From: Spirodela intermedia
Taxonomy: Eukaryota; Streptophyta; Magnoliopsida; Alismatales; Araceae
Direction of reading: 5' to 3'
Assembly (NCBI GenBank): GCA_902729315.2
Contig: LR746268.1
Location: forward strand, 1,915,501-1,979,500
Length of the DNA stretch: 64,000 nucleotides
This document shows positions 61,514 to 64,000 of the stretch, piece by piece. The notes beneath the pieces were generated by a model, which worked only from the letters and a program-made list of their open reading frames with translations, had not been told where the DNA came from and ran no database searches. The position numbers and the translations under genes were made by a program. The stretch's first letter is position 1. Every line of letters starts with the position of its first letter.

Positions 61514-64000
61514 ATGGCGGGGAAGGGCAACGGCAGCAGCTGCTGCGCCTTCTGCGAGCGCTCCAACCAGCCGTCCATATGCGCCGGCTGCGTCAATTAC
61601 AGGTCTTGGCGTTGTTTTCCCTTTCTGGCTGATTCCTATGTTCTCGCTTCACCACTCTACAGGTGGAATCATGAGCCTTTTTTTGATGTTTTCTCGTAAA
61701 TTTCGCGTTCACCAGGCTGAATGTTTCCGGTACGTCATTGAAGTCGTCCAAGAGCACGCGAGATTCCCTGTATGCGAGGCTCAACGCTGTGCTAATAGCG
61801 AAGGTGCCCTTTTAACTTTTTTTGGAACCCTATGGAAGGTCTAGAATTATGTTCTCAGCGTTGGTCTTATATTTTATGTACCGTATATTGTTGTATCGTC
61901 ACTTGCCCCATGTCAGTCTTCATTCCGCGTCGCTACACATCAAGTGAAAAAATTATGCTGAAAATTCTATTGAGAATGAGATTTCTGAGCATGTATATCT
62001 AAACTCCTTGAACAAGTCAAATGAGCTTCTTCTGGTTGGCATATTATATGGAGCTCTTTTGACGTCAACCCTCACAGAGGGTCATCACTTTTTAACCTTA
62101 GTGAAGGTAGTTTGATTTTTTCAAGGTCTGCGGAAACAACATCACTGTCATATACCTTCAATAAGGCTACCTTACATGGAACGGAAAACCAAGCAAGTTA
62201 TCTGTAGACTGCTTGTAGGAGGTGAAGATCACGAGAATTCTGTCACTAGATGGAATAAGTCGAAATCGGATCGTGTTAAGTAAAGTAAAAAATGTAGTGC
62301 GTTGGCAATAATTGTAAACATGTATTAACTAAGTCAGCGTGGATAACAGATAGTATCTTTAGTTAGATAAAAAAGCAGTAAGTTTCTAAGAAGTGATGCC
62401 AATGTAGCTGAGGAACGGGGAAAGTGATCAATAATTGCACAGTAATAATAGGCAGCAACTGATTAATTGTGGAAGAGTGGCCGGGAAAAATCACTTCTTC
62501 CCTCGTCCAATCCCATATCATAATCCCAAATGTCTGAACACTGATAATGACATTCCAAGACATAAAACCAGGTTCTGTTGTCTTCAGAATTACGATACAG
62601 CACAGATGGTCTAGATCTCCCTGCATGACATCGTGTTTGGCTTGAAACAATCTAGACTCATTGTAATGAAATAGAAAATGTCTCTGCTACTTGCTGTCCC
62701 ATTTCTATCACATACCTTAGAGCACATTTGCGGTTGAAAGTTGCAATCCTGTACTCACCGGATGAATTTCTCCTTGATCTTATAGCATACTTGCAATTTC
62801 TGAAAATACATACTGGCAGAAAATAACATGATACAGTATCAAAGGGGCCATTTTAAAAGCTCGTAAATGCATATTATGTCTTTGACGATCTTTGAATTAT
62901 AGTGGATATTAATTAATTAAAGTTGAATCATTCCGATTGTCTTCCAATAGTTATATGATAATTCTTGTGTTCATTACAAAGCTATGAACTGTATGCATCA
63001 GTTGAGTAGAAGGATATCAGCTGGCCGCATAGGTGATTAATATTTCAAGAGAGCCATGGCCATTAATTGACGCCAACTGTTGTCAATCTACTGTCCCCCA
63101 GAGTTTTTCCATTCAATGTTCGACTGAATGCATTCTTGTATATGAATAAACACGGATAACATATATTTTTCTGGTTTTGTCAGTACAGAACTGAAGATCA
63201 ACATCTGCTCTATACTTATGACAACGAGATCTCTTTTATATTGAAGGTTCATTTTATATGAAACCTCAGAATATCAGTTGGCACTATTACTGGTCGAAAT
63301 TGGTTGATTCTTCTTTCCAAGGATTCATACAAAAGCTAACACTGAAAAAATGCTAAGAAAATTTGGAAGTGTGCTCTAATTTTTTTTAGTCTACGGGAGG
63401 ACCTAAGGATATGGGCTAAAATGTCAGTGATCAGAAATTGAGGCCCAATATTTTCCTTTTTGTTGTCAATATCAGATTTGTGAGATATTGATAGAAAAAA
63501 ATGTCTCCTACCTCCCTCCCCCACCCACCTCCAAGGAGAGAAATCGTAGTATTACCTGCTGTAGACACCATTTTTTGTCAATACTTCTAGTTGGTATTGG
63601 GCCCATTACATTTCATTACAGCTTGCCCAAGTTTTCTTGGGTCAGTGTTAGGAGACATTACCAGAGAAGACTTCTGATTTATTAACCAGTTAATGCTTTG
63701 ACATTCCTCTCGTATTCACTCCCTGTACAACTTCTACAATTTATAATGGTAATTTCTTCTTCATCCAGAATAAGGCATCTGAGCAGATAAGTTGGAGAGT
63801 ATCCCAAAATGTGAAACTTACGCGTTTGAAGGAGAGACTACATCATTTAGAGAAGAAGCTTGCACAAGGTCCATTCCATAGTTATAATGTACACCTTATT
63901 TCGAGGCTTTGTTTTTCTTGTTGTTCGTGACTTGTTAGGGTTTCCTATTGAACTATGTTTGTTTTCCTTCAGGCAAGACCTTGGTGACTAAAGCAACAAA
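61514..64000 (+). CDS. ATG14-like subunit of the class III PI3-kinase autophagy complex, 5' part only
   Basis: Exons 61514-61602, 61716-61803, 63769-63868 and 63973 onward join in phase to about 101 residues before the window ends. The N-terminus has two Cys pairs (C11-x2-C14 and C23-x2-C26, in CCAFCERSNQPSICAGC), like the cysteine repeats at the start of ATG14/Barkor. A helical segment follows: NVSGTSLKSSKSTRDSLYAR, then SEQISWRVSQNVKLTRLKER and HHLEKKLAQGKTLV, matching the start of the coiled coil I recall from Arabidopsis ATG14a/b (formerly UVRAG-like or a misnamed RNA polymerase II protein). The family directs VPS34/ATG6 lipid-kinase activity to autophagosome formation. The exon 1 donor is a weak GTCTTG; phase and homology support it. 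Confidence 0.88.
61804..63768 (+). other. ATG14-like intron 2
   Basis: A 2 kb AT-rich intron between the cysteine-rich/linker exons and the coiled-coil exon. No additional exon or recognisable transposon protein was seen; a minus-strand open frame at 62363-62650 matches nothing I know. Confidence 0.65.

Noticed and set aside
1-64000. A co-ordinated novel gene system across the window
   Set aside because: The seven genes belong to unrelated processes, lie on both strands with long spacers, and share no motif linking them apart from common microsatellites.

Overview
The window is nuclear DNA of a flowering plant. It holds split genes with GT-AG introns, long AT-rich introns and spacers, GA/CT microsatellites next to 5' leaders, a decayed Ty1/copia element, and proteins that are plant-specific or organelle-targeted. 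There is no bacterial operon, CRISPR array, or recognisable tRNA or rRNA gene. The lineage cannot be fixed from sequence alone. The genes lack the GC bias of grasses, and a non-grass monocot is my weak guess.

Seven genes were rebuilt exon by exon, by joining open segments at splice sites that keep phase. They are: (1) an ELL-like nuclear protein, minus strand, 3' end off the window (55-11047); (2) an ASG2/WDTC1-type WD40-TPR protein of 753 aa, plus strand, 19 exons (13601-31914), ending in a CaaX box; (3) a 204 aa coiled-coil protein of unknown function, minus strand (34835-42915); (4) a 368 aa secreted GDSL esterase/lipase, plus strand (47771-50309); (5) a 437 aa chloroplast protein of the At4g37920 type, plus strand (53505-57480); (6) mitochondrial ribosomal protein bL33, minus strand (58433-58606); (7) the first exons of an ATG14-like autophagy subunit, plus strand, running off the right end (61514-64000).

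The spacers and introns carry the rest. There is a five-copy ~87 bp array upstream of ASG2, and a copia reverse transcriptase/RNase H relic in antisense inside ASG2 intron 14. Diverged duplications lie in introns of genes 3 and 5. A five-copy ~115 bp array containing GA runs lies between the divergent bL33m and ATG14-like genes. The stretches 43.9-47.4 kb and 50.3-53.1 kb are AT-rich with no gene I can support.

The genes look like an ordinary mixed neighbourhood (transcription, ubiquitin ligase/ABA signalling, lipid hydrolysis, organelles, autophagy) and not a functional cluster. I found no convincing new multi-gene system. The items most worth a second look are the unassigned coiled-coil gene with a possible symmetric cassette exon, the bidirectional spacer array, and the partial exon copy inside GDSL intron 1.
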